Assembly (NCBI RefSeq): GCF_017656475.1
Contig: NZ_JACDNT010000004.1
Span: 1-64,000 of the forward strand
Origin: Archaeoglobus sp.
GTDB taxonomy: Archaea; Halobacteriota; Archaeoglobi; Archaeoglobales; Archaeoglobaceae
DNA: 64,000 bases
Direction: 5' to 3'
Part shown: positions 52,926 through 61,907 of the stretch, in pieces
How positions within the stretch are numbered: the first letter of the stretch is position 1
Layout: each line of letters opens with the position of its first letter
Program-made: the position numbers and the translations under genes
The notes under the pieces: generated by a model
Databases searched by the model: none
Told to the model about the DNA's origin: nothing
The model's input: the letters and a program-made list of their open reading frames with translations, nothing else

Positions 52926-53894
52926 TTAGAGTTCGGCAAAAGCCTTTTCGAGAGGGGGCACAACCTGCTTCTTCCTGCTCATCACTCCGTCAAGCCAAAC
53001 GCTCTTGCCCTCAAGCTTCTTGCCAAAAGCCTTCTCTACAACCTCCGGATAGTCCGTCACTACAAGCAACTCTGTGCCCTCCTTCATTATGTCCGTGAGC
53101 ATCAGGAATATTCCTGCGTAGCCTCCTTCTTCTTTCATTTTCTTCATCGTCTCGTATATCTCGTCAATTCTGCTCTCTATCAGCGAGAGGTCGACAAGCT
53201 CAATCTGTCCCACTCCCACCTTCTTGCCGGACATGTCAAAGTCCTTGTAGTCTCTCTTGATGATTTCCATCGCCGACAAGTCGTCAACCGCTGAAAGCTT
53301 AGACTTGATCTCCACACCAAACTTCGTCAAATCATCAACACCCGCAATCTTGGCAAGCTCTTCCGCAACCTCCTTGTCGAGATCAGTTGTGGTAGCTGAC
53401 TTGAAAATCACCGTATCGCTGAGGATGGATGACAGCAGAATCCCCGCGATCTCCCTCGTAATCTCAACACCGGTTTTGTCGAAGAGAAGCTTCAGAACGG
53501 TAGCGGTGCAGCCAACAGGCAGGTTTACGAAGAGGATTGGTTGTGGAGTGGTTACATCACCAATCTTGTGGTGGTCAACTATCGCCACAACTTCAGCCTT
53601 GTCTATGCCTTCTACAGTTTGCGCCTTCTCGCTGTGGTCAACGAGAGCAACCTTCTTCCCCTCACCGTTTGTCATAATCTCAGGAACCTCAAAGCCGAAC
53701 TTCTCAAGGACGTACTTTGTCTCCGGGTTGACATCTCCCTGAATCACAGGTTTAGCTTCCGCCTCAACTTTCATCATCTTGCTTATATTCCCACCTTCCT
53801 TCCACTTGTTCCAGAGGTAGGCGAAGGCAATCGCAGAACAGACGCTGTCCGTATCAGGATTCTTATGCCCAACAACATAAACCACGTGCTCCAT
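52926..53894 (-). CDS. ppaC: Manganese-dependent inorganic pyrophosphatase
   Basis: A family II (DHH) pyrophosphatase that pulls biosynthetic reactions forward by removing PPi. The 322 residues contain the metal ligands His10, Asp14 and Asp16 (GHKNPDTDS), IVDHHKIGD (DHH) and the C-terminal DHHA2 region SRKKQVVPPL with SRKK. The open frame runs on to 53942, but ATG 53894 is the conserved start and is 26 nt after AAATGTTATTACC. Confidence 0.96.
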   Translation of the reverse strand: MEHVVYVVGHKNPDTDSVCSAIAFAYLWNKWKEGGNISKMMKVEAEAKPVIQGDVNPETKYVLEKFGFEVPEIMTNGEGKKVALVDHSEKAQTVEGIDKAEVVAIVDHHKIGDVTTPQPILFVNLPVGCTATVLKLLFDKTGVEITREIAGILLSSILSDTVIFKSATTTDLDKEVAEELAKIAGVDDLTKFGVEIKSKLSAVDDLSAMEIIKRDYKDFDMSGKKVGVGQIELVDLSLIESRIDEIYETMKKMKEEGGYAGIFLMLTDIMKEGTELLVVTDYPEVVEKAFGKKLEGKSVWLDGVMSRKKQVVPPLEKAFAEL

Positions 53895-54099
53895 AAATAA
53901 TTGATTTTGTGGTAGGTAATAACATTTTCGAAATTTTTTCAACTACATTGTCCGCTCCTCTAACTCTTTTTTTCCCCGATCTATCATCCTATCCAGCCCG
54001 ACGTGAGTTCAGCAGACGTTTCGAATAATTCTTAATACTTAATTACAAAAATTTAAAATAACGCAGATGTCTTTCGAAAAATTGCTAGGGGGTGACGAA

Positions 54100-56052
54100 A
54101 TGAGCGAACCAACAAGAGAGCTGCTCTGGGGTGTTGAAGAATTCCAAGTGACGCTTCACTACATTGCCTTCATTGTTGCAGGAGTCATTTTCCTCGTCGG
54201 TATCTACAGAGTTTACAGAATAATCAGACAGGGCAGGAGAGATGAGAACAGGCTGGATAATCTTCCGAAAAGGGTAATGTGGGTAATAAAAGACGGCTTG
54301 CTTCTCCTTAGGCTATTCGCAAGAGAGACCAAAATGGGACTTATGCACTTCTTGCTGCTGTGGGGAATAATCGTGCTCACCATCGGAACCGGCATTTTAA
54401 CTCTGGCCGACCACACGACGTCCGAGTTTTTCAAAGGGACTTTCTATCTCATACACGAGTTTCTGATGGACATCGCAGGAATTGCATTCATTGCCGGGCT
54501 AGTTATTGCAGCAATTAACCGATACGTTCTCAAACCAACAAGATTTCAGAAAACATGGCTTTTTGCAAGGGATGATTCCGCCGTACTGCTCGGACTGCTG
54601 GTTGTCGGACTGTTAGGATTTTCTGCTGAGGCTTTAAGGCTTGCAGCAGGTTATCCAGCCTATACAGCGATTTTTGGGGGGCTTCTGGCCCAAATGCTTC
54701 CGTTTGACATCAGCTACTACCGTGCAGCTTGGGTTGCACACTCTCTCCTAGCACTCGCTCTAATAGCTGCAGTACCTTACACTAAGCTTCTGCACGCAAT
54801 TACCGCTCCTCTGAACATTCTCACGAGAACAGAGAGAGTTTCAGCGAGGGAAATTGACGACGAGGAGTATATAGGGGCTATCACGGCAAAAGACCTCCAG
54901 TGGAGAGATCTGCTTTCAAGCTTTGCCTGCATGCGTTGTGGTAGATGTCAGGACAACTGCCCGGCCTTTAACTCAGGCACCACGCTTTCTCCGATGTACT
55001 TAATGCAGAATTTGAGGAAAGAGCTAACGACAAGCAAAAATGTTGATGAAGTCAACCTCATCGGCGCGGTGCTCGACGACGAGGCTGTATGGGCTTGCAC
55101 AACATGCAGGGCATGCATGGAGATGTGCCCTGTCTACATAGAGCAGATGGAGATCATCGGAGAGCTTAGGAGGGGATTGGTAGAGAGCGCTGAAACTCCA
55201 CCTGACATAAGAGATTTCCTGACCAATATACAGAAGCAGAAGAATCCGTGGGGGGAGGCAAAGTTCAAGAGAGACCAGTGGGTGAAGAAGAGTGAAGTTG
55301 AGGTGCCAACAGTCAAGAAAAATCCGGAGTTTGAGTGGCTGTGGTTCGTAGGGTGTGGTCATAGCTTTGACAACAGAAACCAGCAGGTTGCAGTAAAGCT
55401 TGCAAGGCTTCTGGCAGACATTGGAGTTAACTACGCCATCCTTGGAAGAGAGGAGGGGTGCTGCGGTAACGACGTAAGGAGAGTAGGCGAGGAAGGACTT
55501 TTCCAGTTGCTCAGGGAGGAGAACTACTCCACTTTCCAGAAGTACGGAGTTGAGAAGCTCTTTGCGACCTCGCCACACTGCTACAACACATTCAAGAACG
55601 AGTATGATGGCATAGAAGTGAAGTACATCCTTGAAGTCCTTTATGACGCGATAAAGACCGGGAAGCTTCAGTTAAGGAATAGAGTCGACAAGAAAGTTAC
55701 CTTCCACGACCCGTGCTACCTTGGGAGATATAACGGGATGTACGAGCTTCCGAGAGAAATTCTGAAAGCAATTCCTGGCGTTGAGCTGGTGGAGATGCCA
55801 AGAAACAGAAACAGGAGCTTCTGCTGCGGAGGCGGGGGAGGCAACTTGGTCAGAGAATATCCTGGCGAAAACAGGCCGAACAACATAAGGGCTGCTGAAG
55901 CCGCAGAGACTGGGGCAGAGGTGCTTGCCGTTGCATGTCCTTTCTGCATGATAATGCTTGAGGACGGCGTTAAGGCTGTAGGGGCGGACAAGTCAATGGC
56001 AGTAATGGATGTTATAGAGCTGGTTTATCAGTCGGTCTATGGTGAGGAGTAG
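54100..56052 (+). CDS. HdrD-like iron-sulfur protein fused to a cytochrome b-type membrane domain
   Basis: 650 residues. The N-terminal half has about five membrane helices resembling NarI/HdrE haem b subunits. Two [4Fe-4S] motifs follow: Cys277-280-283-287 (CMRCGRCQDNC) and Cys333-336-339-343 (CTTCRACMEMC). Two CCG domains follow (REEGCCGND; RSFCCGGGGG with ACPFC). This architecture is that of menaquinone-linked oxidoreductases such as DsrK/HdrD relatives or ETF:menaquinone reductase. It may feed electrons from fatty acid oxidation to menaquinone. ATG 54100 has an AGGGGGTGAC site; an in-frame ATG at 54067 is the alternative. Confidence 0.88.
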   Translation: MSEPTRELLWGVEEFQVTLHYIAFIVAGVIFLVGIYRVYRIIRQGRRDENRLDNLPKRVMWVIKDGLLLLRLFARETKMGLMHFLLLWGIIVLTIGTGILTLADHTTSEFFKGTFYLIHEFLMDIAGIAFIAGLVIAAINRYVLKPTRFQKTWLFARDDSAVLLGLLVVGLLGFSAEALRLAAGYPAYTAIFGGLLAQMLPFDISYYRAAWVAHSLLALALIAAVPYTKLLHAITAPLNILTRTERVSAREIDDEEYIGAITAKDLQWRDLLSSFACMRCGRCQDNCPAFNSGTTLSPMYLMQNLRKELTTSKNVDEVNLIGAVLDDEAVWACTTCRACMEMCPVYIEQMEIIGELRRGLVESAETPPDIRDFLTNIQKQKNPWGEAKFKRDQWVKKSEVEVPTVKKNPEFEWLWFVGCGHSFDNRNQQVAVKLARLLADIGVNYAILGREEGCCGNDVRRVGEEGLFQLLREENYSTFQKYGVEKLFATSPHCYNTFKNEYDGIEVKYILEVLYDAIKTGKLQLRNRVDKKVTFHDPCYLGRYNGMYELPREILKAIPGVELVEMPRNRNRSFCCGGGGGNLVREYPGENRPNNIRAAEAAETGAEVLAVACPFCMIMLEDGVKAVGADKSMAVMDVIELVYQSVYGEE

Positions 56053-56120
56053 CTTATTGTTATCATAATTTTTATGAGATTCATCAATAAATTTATTAAG
56101 TTGTGAGTTAATATTGACTA

Positions 56121-57302
56121 ATGATTGGCAAAATCGAGGCTGTGGTTTTGTACATGATTTCGGAAGGTGTTGGCAGTATTGAAGAGCTGAAGGCAATCTT
56201 ACCAATCTCGGAAAAAGAGATCGATGACATTGTTGCCACTCTAGAGCGTGAAGGTTATTTGGAGAATGCAAATGGGCTTAAGCTCACCAAGAAGGGTTTT
56301 GAGGTTTTGATGCAGGAAGAAGTTGCCAACACGGTTAGCGAGGTAAGGAAATCCATAGAGAAACTAGCTCCAGACGGAGAATTTGATGAAGAGGCAGTAG
56401 AGGAGGCAGTAGGGGAGATTGAAAGATTAGTCTCGGATGAAGAGATAGTGGGAAAGGTTGGGGAGGCAAAGCTCTTTCTGCAAAACCTTGCTATGGTGGA
56501 GGAGCGTAATGCCGAACGTGAGAAAGGAGAACTGGGCAAGACCGAAATTGTCATCCTGTACCTGATATCGGAAGGAGTTAACCATTCCCTCGACATCAAA
56601 ACATTGCTGCCCGTCTCAAGCAAAGAACTTGACACCGTTCTGGAAGAGCTTCAAAAAGAAGGGTACATTGAGAACTCGGATGGGTTAAGGCTCACGAAAA
56701 AGGGTTTCGACGTCTTAATCGAAAACTCCAAGGAAGTTGAGGAGTACGTGGAGGAGTATCTCCGAAGAAAGGTAAAGAAAGTTAATGAGGTAAAGAGGCT
56801 GATAGAAAAACTCTCCTCTGGAGAGGTGGAGGTCAGAAGCGGAATAAGGTATTATCTCTCCCCTGAGGAGGAAATTCTGTCTCAGTGCAGGGACAGTCTG
56901 ACTGGATATGAGTTCTACGCAACTAACGCGAGGATTTTGAAGTATAAGGCAACAACTAAGGGGGAGGATTTTGCAGAACTGCCATACTCTGAGGTTGACG
57001 GAATTGCTCTCTCAACCAGAAGAGATGTCAGGCTGCTTGTTGGGGGAGGAGCAATAATCGCCCTGGGACTTGTCGTAGGATTTTGGGCATTCCCCCTCAT
57101 CGGTATTGGCGCTCTCGGCCTCTACTTTTACAGAACCAGTGTTTTCTACGAGTTTGTTGGAAGCGGAGTTGAGAACAGAAAAATTGCCAGAAAGTGGAGG
57201 ATACTGGATACAGAGTCGAGGGAAGTTCAGGAGTTTGTTAGGTGTGTTAGGGAAGAAATCACAAAAAGGAAGCTGAAGAGAAACCAATATAATTCAACTT
57301 AG
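56121..57302 (+). CDS. Duplicated winged-helix protein with membrane-anchored PH-like domain
   Basis: 393 residues, family not recognised. Residues 1-75 (KIEAVVLYMISEGVGSIEELKAILPISEKEIDDIV...KLTKKGFEVL) are repeated at about 137-210 (KTEIVILYLISEGVNHSLDIKTLLPVSSKELDTVL...RLTKKGFDVL), two winged-helix-like modules. A third part has a bacterial-PH-like strand set (EEEILSQCRDSLTGYEFYATNARILKYK) and two helices near 305-345 (LLVGGGAIIALGLVVGFWAFPLIGIGALGLYF). It may bind DNA near the membrane. A TATA-like AATTTATTAAG is about 28 nt before the ATG. Confidence 0.65.
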   Translation: MIGKIEAVVLYMISEGVGSIEELKAILPISEKEIDDIVATLEREGYLENANGLKLTKKGFEVLMQEEVANTVSEVRKSIEKLAPDGEFDEEAVEEAVGEIERLVSDEEIVGKVGEAKLFLQNLAMVEERNAEREKGELGKTEIVILYLISEGVNHSLDIKTLLPVSSKELDTVLEELQKEGYIENSDGLRLTKKGFDVLIENSKEVEEYVEEYLRRKVKKVNEVKRLIEKLSSGEVEVRSGIRYYLSPEEEILSQCRDSLTGYEFYATNARILKYKATTKGEDFAELPYSEVDGIALSTRRDVRLLVGGGAIIALGLVVGFWAFPLIGIGALGLYFYRTSVFYEFVGSGVENRKIARKWRILDTESREVQEFVRCVREEITKRKLKRNQYNST

Positions 57303-57314
57303 AATCTTTCCTTC

Positions 57315-58787
57315 ATGAGAAAGACCATTCCAATCATCGCTGTAGTCATAATTGCCGCTTTGATGAGGCTTTACAATTTATCCCTTCCTCCGCTTTTCTT
57401 TGATGAGAGTATTCATGCAACCATCCTGAAATCCCTTTTTAACGGAAACTACAAGTACGACCCGGCATATCATGGGCCTCTCCTTTACTACCTGCTTTAC
57501 GTTCCCGTTCAAACTCTTGGAGAGAGTGAGTTTTCCCTTCGCATCCTTCCCGCTTTAACGGGAATTGTGGTTTCACTAACACCTTTCCTCTACAGAAGGT
57601 TTATTGGGGATGATGCGGCTGTTATTGCAGCAATTCTTGTAGCCATCTCGGCCATAATCGTAAACTACTCAAGGTTCTGCAGGGCGGACATATTCCAACT
57701 TCTCTTCACCGCCCTGTTCGCTTACTTTATTTTCAGATATCTCGAAAAGGAAAAGAGCCTGACAGATCTCAGAGTGGACAAAGACACTCTCTTTTTAGCG
57801 GCAGCATTCGTCTTCATGGCCCTCTTTGCGACCCTTAAGGAGACTTTCTACCCTATCGCTGCGATATTTGCCCTGTATTTCATATTCGACATCAAAAAGT
57901 TCAGAGTCTCTGATTTGGCCATCTCGCTTGCAGTATTCTTACTGGTTTATTTTGCCTTTTACACCAACTTGTTCACCTACACCACTCCTCTCACGAATTT
58001 TTCAGAGTTTCCGGCGGTGAAGGCAGTAAGCTACTGGAAGTACCAGCATGAAATTGCAAGAATCGCCGGGCCCTGGTATTACTACCTCGAATTAATCCTC
58101 CTCTACGACTTACCGGCCTTTTTGCTGGCCATTTTTGCAGTGTACACCATAATTACACAGAGAAAAGAATTTGAAGCCTTTGCTGCCTACTGGTTCCTTA
58201 GCTCTCTGATTTTCTTCTCCTACATGCAGGAAAAAGTTCCGTGGCTCAACGTCCACATCCTCTTCCCCATGTATCTTCTGGCGGGAATCGGGATAAGCAG
58301 GCTTGCTTCCAGAATCGACAGACAGAAGTTGAAGTGTGTTGTGGTGATTTGCATTCTCTTCTCGGCTTACGGTTCTGTCCACGTTAACCACATCAACCCG
58401 GTGAACCCCGCAGAACCCGCACTCTACTTACCCACCCAGTACGATGTTAGGGAGTTTGCAGAGAAAACGAAGAACGAGACTGTTTATGTCTTCACAAGCA
58501 TTGGCGAGTACTGGCCTCTCGCGTGGTATCTCAAAGACCACAAAGCTTACTTTATATCTGCCAGCGTTGAAGGAAGGATGTTTGAAGAAGGAGACTATAT
58601 TATTGTCAATACTACAAACGACATGAGGCTCGATAAAACCAACTTGGAGTTCGTAGAGACGATGGTTGTTAGATGCTGGACATTCTGGACACAGCCCGAC
58701 ATCTCGAGAGTTCCGGAATTTCTGGTGTTTAGAGGGCCGCTTACAGACGTTTCGTGCATGAACTTCAGTGTTTACAGGACAAAGTGA
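57315..58787 (+). CDS. Agl23-like (TIGR03663-type) membrane glycosyltransferase
   Basis: A 490-residue GT-C-type membrane protein, with about ten helices. The first loop has LPPLFFDESIHATIL with a catalytic acidic pair (Asp-Glu) and YHGPLLYYLLYVP, the hallmark HGPLLYY of this archaeal family. Such proteins move sugars from dolichyl phosphate for S-layer or pilin glycosylation. Pilin-like proteins with many NxS/T sites lie 5 kb upstream. TATA-like AATATAATT inside the preceding gene is 25 nt before the ATG. Confidence 0.85.
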   Translation: MRKTIPIIAVVIIAALMRLYNLSLPPLFFDESIHATILKSLFNGNYKYDPAYHGPLLYYLLYVPVQTLGESEFSLRILPALTGIVVSLTPFLYRRFIGDDAAVIAAILVAISAIIVNYSRFCRADIFQLLFTALFAYFIFRYLEKEKSLTDLRVDKDTLFLAAAFVFMALFATLKETFYPIAAIFALYFIFDIKKFRVSDLAISLAVFLLVYFAFYTNLFTYTTPLTNFSEFPAVKAVSYWKYQHEIARIAGPWYYYLELILLYDLPAFLLAIFAVYTIITQRKEFEAFAAYWFLSSLIFFSYMQEKVPWLNVHILFPMYLLAGIGISRLASRIDRQKLKCVVVICILFSAYGSVHVNHINPVNPAEPALYLPTQYDVREFAEKTKNETVYVFTSIGEYWPLAWYLKDHKAYFISASVEGRMFEEGDYIIVNTTNDMRLDKTNLEFVETMVVRCWTFWTQPDISRVPEFLVFRGPLTDVSCMNFSVYRTK

Positions 58788-58839
58788 AGCTGGCAAAGCT
58801 TTTAAAACACCCCTTTCAACAAAGTTCGTGAAGCTCTCG

Positions 58840-59097
58840 ATGGATGAATTTGAAGAATGGCTCAGGGAAAGAGGCTACGATTTGATGATGGGTGAACAGA
58901 ACTTCAGGATTTACCTTGATTTAGGCTTCTCAGCGTTACTGTTCTACAACAGCAATCTCCTCTTCAGCTTCATTCTTGACAGGATTGGTGTAAAGACCGC
59001 TGATGAGCGAGTGCCGGACAGATTGAGGTTTGAGATTGCAAAAAGGCTGAAGAGAATTGAAGCAACCAAGGACAGAATTGAAATAGAGCTAATCTGA
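58840..59097 (+). CDS. Small hypothetical protein, 85 aa
   Basis: [21 protein letters not shown] followed by a hydrophobic stretch ([20 protein letters not shown]) and a basic helical tail. I do not recognise a family. TTTTAAAA at 58799-58806 would start transcription near 58828, where an in-frame GTG lies; the ATG at 58840 is 12 nt further on. The longer open frame from 58768 covers the promoter and is rejected. It overlaps trm56 by 9 nt, tail to tail. Confidence 0.6.
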   Translation: MDEFEEWLRERGYDLMMGEQNFRIYLDLGFSALLFYNSNLLFSFILDRIGVKTADERVPDRLRFEIAKRLKRIEATKDRIEIELI

Positions 59098-59595
59098 AAC
59101 AACCTTCTTACTCCTCTCGCTCGGAATCACCCTGATTTTTGCGTCTTCAAAACTTATATCAAAGACCTTCCCAAGAACTCTGTCGAGGAAAACCGCCAGA
59201 GCAGCAACCTCGCTGTGTGGTTGGGTGCCTATTGAAATGTTCAGGTCGCACATCTCGTACACTTCTGGCGGAACCTTCTCTGCCCCAACAATCACAAGAA
59301 CTCTGTCAGCTTTCTTTATCCTCTCCACCTTTTGAGGTAAGGGTATGCCGTACATCGTTAGGTGAACTTTCAATCCTTCAAATGTCCTAAGAAGCTTTTT
59401 CCAGTTTACCGCCTCGATGAAAAAATCCCCACCCCACCTCTCAACGACATCCCGTACACTTTCAAAGACCGATTTGTCCTCAACGTCGAAATATATCCCC
59501 TTCGCCCCGAAGGCCCTTGCAGTCAGGGCGACATGTGTTGAAATGCGCTTATCCCTTTCCGGCCTGTGTCCGAGCCTTAGAACATAGACCTCCAT
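59089..59595 (-). CDS. trm56: tRNA (cytidine(56)-2'-O)-methyltransferase (aTrm56)
   Basis: A SPOUT-knot enzyme that methylates the ribose of C56 in the T loop of archaeal tRNAs. 168 residues: [33 protein letters not shown], the substrate and cofactor region [34 protein letters not shown]. The open frame continues to 59643, but ATG 59595 is the family start. It overlaps korB by 19 nt, so it is the last gene of the NAD kinase-kor operon. Confidence 0.94.
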   Translation of the reverse strand: MEVYVLRLGHRPERDKRISTHVALTARAFGAKGIYFDVEDKSVFESVRDVVERWGGDFFIEAVNWKKLLRTFEGLKVHLTMYGIPLPQKVERIKKADRVLVIVGAEKVPPEVYEMCDLNISIGTQPHSEVAALAVFLDRVLGKVFDISFEDAKIRVIPSERSKKVVSD

Positions 59596-60314
59596 ACAGC
59601 ATCCTCGTAGGTTTCCTTCTCCTCGGCATAAAAAATACCGCATGCCCTGACATCCTCACACTTCCGCATGGCCTCATGAACGCTCTCAGCCTTTTCAACC
59701 CAGAAAACCTCTTTGCGGAGATCCCAGAAGTTGTTGAAGCTCACACATGGCTGCAAAACCTCCACAAAAGAAAAGCCCCTGTGCTTCATCGCTCGGTAAA
59801 AAACCTCAGCCATTTTCTTCTGTTCTCCGGCAAAGACCCTCGCCACAAAGGTAGCTCCGCTTGCAAGCATTAGCTGGCATGCGTTTATCGGGTACTCTGG
59901 ATTTCCGTAAGGTGTTGATCTACTCTTTCTGCCTTTTGGAGAGGTAGCGGTAACCTGCCCTGTTGTAAGCCCAAAAACGCCGTTGTTGTGCAGGATTATT
60001 GCGATATCTGTGTTTCTTCTCGCTGCATGAACAAGGTGCTCAACACCCTCATTCAGGCCATCACCGTCTCCAGAAAATCCTACAACAATGAGGTTTGGAT
60101 TTGCGAGCTTTAAACCAGTCAAGAATGGTGGAACTCTACCGTGAATGACGTGAAAACTCGGGAGATTGAGGTAGTCGGAGATTTTTCCGTGGCAGCCTAT
60201 GCCGGATGACACAGCAACATCGTACCCCTCCTCGATTACCCTCCTACTGGCTTTTTCAAAGGCTTTCAGAATTGCAAAGTTCCCACACCCAGGACACCAG
60301 CTTATTCTGCCCAT
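59577..60314 (-). CDS. 2-oxoacid:ferredoxin oxidoreductase, beta subunit
   Basis: The TPP-binding subunit (245 aa): WCPGCGN with Cys7 and Cys10, GIGCHG with Cys40, and the TPP motif [10 protein letters not shown] conserved extra Cys is in LQPCVSFNN. It oxidises a 2-oxoacid to acyl-CoA and reduces ferredoxin, together with the fused alpha/gamma subunit encoded just upstream (13-nt overlap). Substrate (2-oxoglutarate is most common for this layout) is not certain. Confidence 0.93.
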   Translation of the reverse strand: MGRISWCPGCGNFAILKAFEKASRRVIEEGYDVAVSSGIGCHGKISDYLNLPSFHVIHGRVPPFLTGLKLANPNLIVVGFSGDGDGLNEGVEHLVHAARRNTDIAIILHNNGVFGLTTGQVTATSPKGRKSRSTPYGNPEYPINACQLMLASGATFVARVFAGEQKKMAEVFYRAMKHRGFSFVEVLQPCVSFNNFWDLRKEVFWVEKAESVHEAMRKCEDVRACGIFYAEEKETYEDAVWRSMF

Positions 60315-61900
60315 CTCTCAATCTCCCTCCTTATTTCTTCAGGTGTGAACGGCCTACCATCCCACCTGAGAATCCTTTTTACTTCAAGACCTTCAGCCTC
60401 AAGCAGTTTCGCGAGAAGTCCTGCGTAGTTGCATTCCACACAGAACATCTCTCCACTGATTTTTGGTAAGAAGAGAGGTCTCATAAACCTGACTGCGGCA
60501 ACACTGAATCCCAGTTCTTCCGCAACTTCCTTCACAGCCCCAAAATTGCTGCCCCATGTCACAATCCAGTCTTTCCCGTTCTTCATCTCCACAAAAGGCT
60601 CAAGGTTTTCAACAACCTTTGCTATTTCTTTCTCTTTCCTCATCCTTTTCGCATACATCTTGGTGGCAATTTCAGCATCATCGGTCGCAAAGCCGTACTC
60701 GTCGTGCTCGTTGCTGTTTGCCTTGACCAAAGCTGGGGGCGAAGCGTATGGAGAGATGCCACTCTCAGTTATTTTATACCTCTCGAAAACCTCGCTGCAC
60801 TTCTCCCTGAAAATCTCCACCTCTTTCTTCACCACGCCTCCAAGCTTTGCTGTGGTATAACTCTCTGTCATGTGCTTCTCAGTCAGAAGTATCGCGGGAG
60901 TCTGGAACTCCCAGGCAAGGTTCAGAAGATCTCCGGCAAGTTTGTAAGAGTCCTCAATCGTTAAAGGAGAGGCAACTATGAGTGGAAACTCTCCATGAGC
61001 AGGGTTGAGGGCAAAGTAAAGGTCCTGCTGCGCTGTGAATGTGGCCATTCCAGTAGAAGGCCCGCTCCTCTGGGCAAGGATTATCAAAACAGGTATCTCA
61101 GCCATTCCAGCAAGACTTATGCTTTCGCTCATTAAGGCGAATCCACCACCACTCGTACCAACTGCAGCCCTCTCACCACCAAAAGCGCTTCCTATGACCA
61201 TCATAATTGCGGCAATCTCGTTCTCTGGCTGCAGGGCAATGCATCTACTATCCGCAGCAAGAATGTGGAGTATTGGTGAGGCAGGAGTCATGGGGTAGGC
61301 ATAGTAAAACTTCAACCCTGCATTCAGCATACCCTCGGCAATCGCCTTTGCCCCTGAAACAAGCTCTTTTCTTTCACCAACCCGTTGCATCTGGCCTATG
61401 GAAACGTTGAGATCCTCGTAAACGGCTTTAACAGCTTCAATATTTCGTTCGCCCCTCTCACCAAAGCTCTCTCGAATTACTTTCTCCAGCACTTCAATAT
61501 CAACCCCAAACAATTTACAAAAGACAGAGATAGCAGCAATGTTTCTGGAAACGTCGGGCAGGTTCAACTTCTTTACCGTTTCACTGATTGGAAACTCAAC
61601 TTTCCTATCATGATCAAGGCTGAAAGATGAATCGCAGATCAACAAACCCCTCAACCTATCAACATGTCTTTCAAAAACGTAATCCTGCAGACATATCAGG
61701 GCATCGTAGTAGTAAGCGTGAGAGTCGATCTCCCTCTCTGAAGCTCTCACAACGCTCGCATTATACCCTCCCCTTATTCTTGACTGATATTCCTGATAGA
61801 CGAAAACACTGTAGCCGAGTTCGCTGAAGATTTTTCCGAGAATTACTCCACCACCTCTGACTCCATCTCCTGCCGCACCGGCGATGCAAACGTTCATCAT
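60302..61900 (-). CDS. 2-oxoacid:ferredoxin oxidoreductase, fused gamma-alpha subunit
   Basis: 532 residues, gamma domain first (CIAGAAGDGVRGGGVILGKI...YQSRIRGGYNASVVRAS, about 1-180), then alpha (AEGMLNAGLKFYYAYPMTPASPILHIL...PENEIAAIMMVIGSAFGGERAAVGTSGGGFALM). This fused order is typical of archaeal and some bacterial KorA. No separate ferredoxin-like delta subunit is present. The starting ATG (61900) is 7 nt after the stop of the NAD kinase-like gene, with AGGGGT before it. Confidence 0.92.
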   Translation of the reverse strand: MMNVCIAGAAGDGVRGGGVILGKIFSELGYSVFVYQEYQSRIRGGYNASVVRASEREIDSHAYYYDALICLQDYVFERHVDRLRGLLICDSSFSLDHDRKVEFPISETVKKLNLPDVSRNIAAISVFCKLFGVDIEVLEKVIRESFGERGERNIEAVKAVYEDLNVSIGQMQRVGERKELVSGAKAIAEGMLNAGLKFYYAYPMTPASPILHILAADSRCIALQPENEIAAIMMVIGSAFGGERAAVGTSGGGFALMSESISLAGMAEIPVLIILAQRSGPSTGMATFTAQQDLYFALNPAHGEFPLIVASPLTIEDSYKLAGDLLNLAWEFQTPAILLTEKHMTESYTTAKLGGVVKKEVEIFREKCSEVFERYKITESGISPYASPPALVKANSNEHDEYGFATDDAEIATKMYAKRMRKEKEIAKVVENLEPFVEMKNGKDWIVTWGSNFGAVKEVAEELGFSVAAVRFMRPLFLPKISGEMFCVECNYAGLLAKLLEAEGLEVKRILRWDGRPFTPEEIRREIERWAE

Positions 61901-61907
61901 CTCTTTC

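Noticed and set aside
53945-54065. Box C/D sRNA between ppaC and the HdrD-like gene
   Set aside because: ATGATAG and CTGA-like words occur on the minus strand, but their order and spacing do not fit a C/D RNA.
55024-55578. 184-codon minus-strand open frame opposite the HdrD-like gene
   Set aside because: It is the complement of conserved cysteine motifs; no independent evidence.
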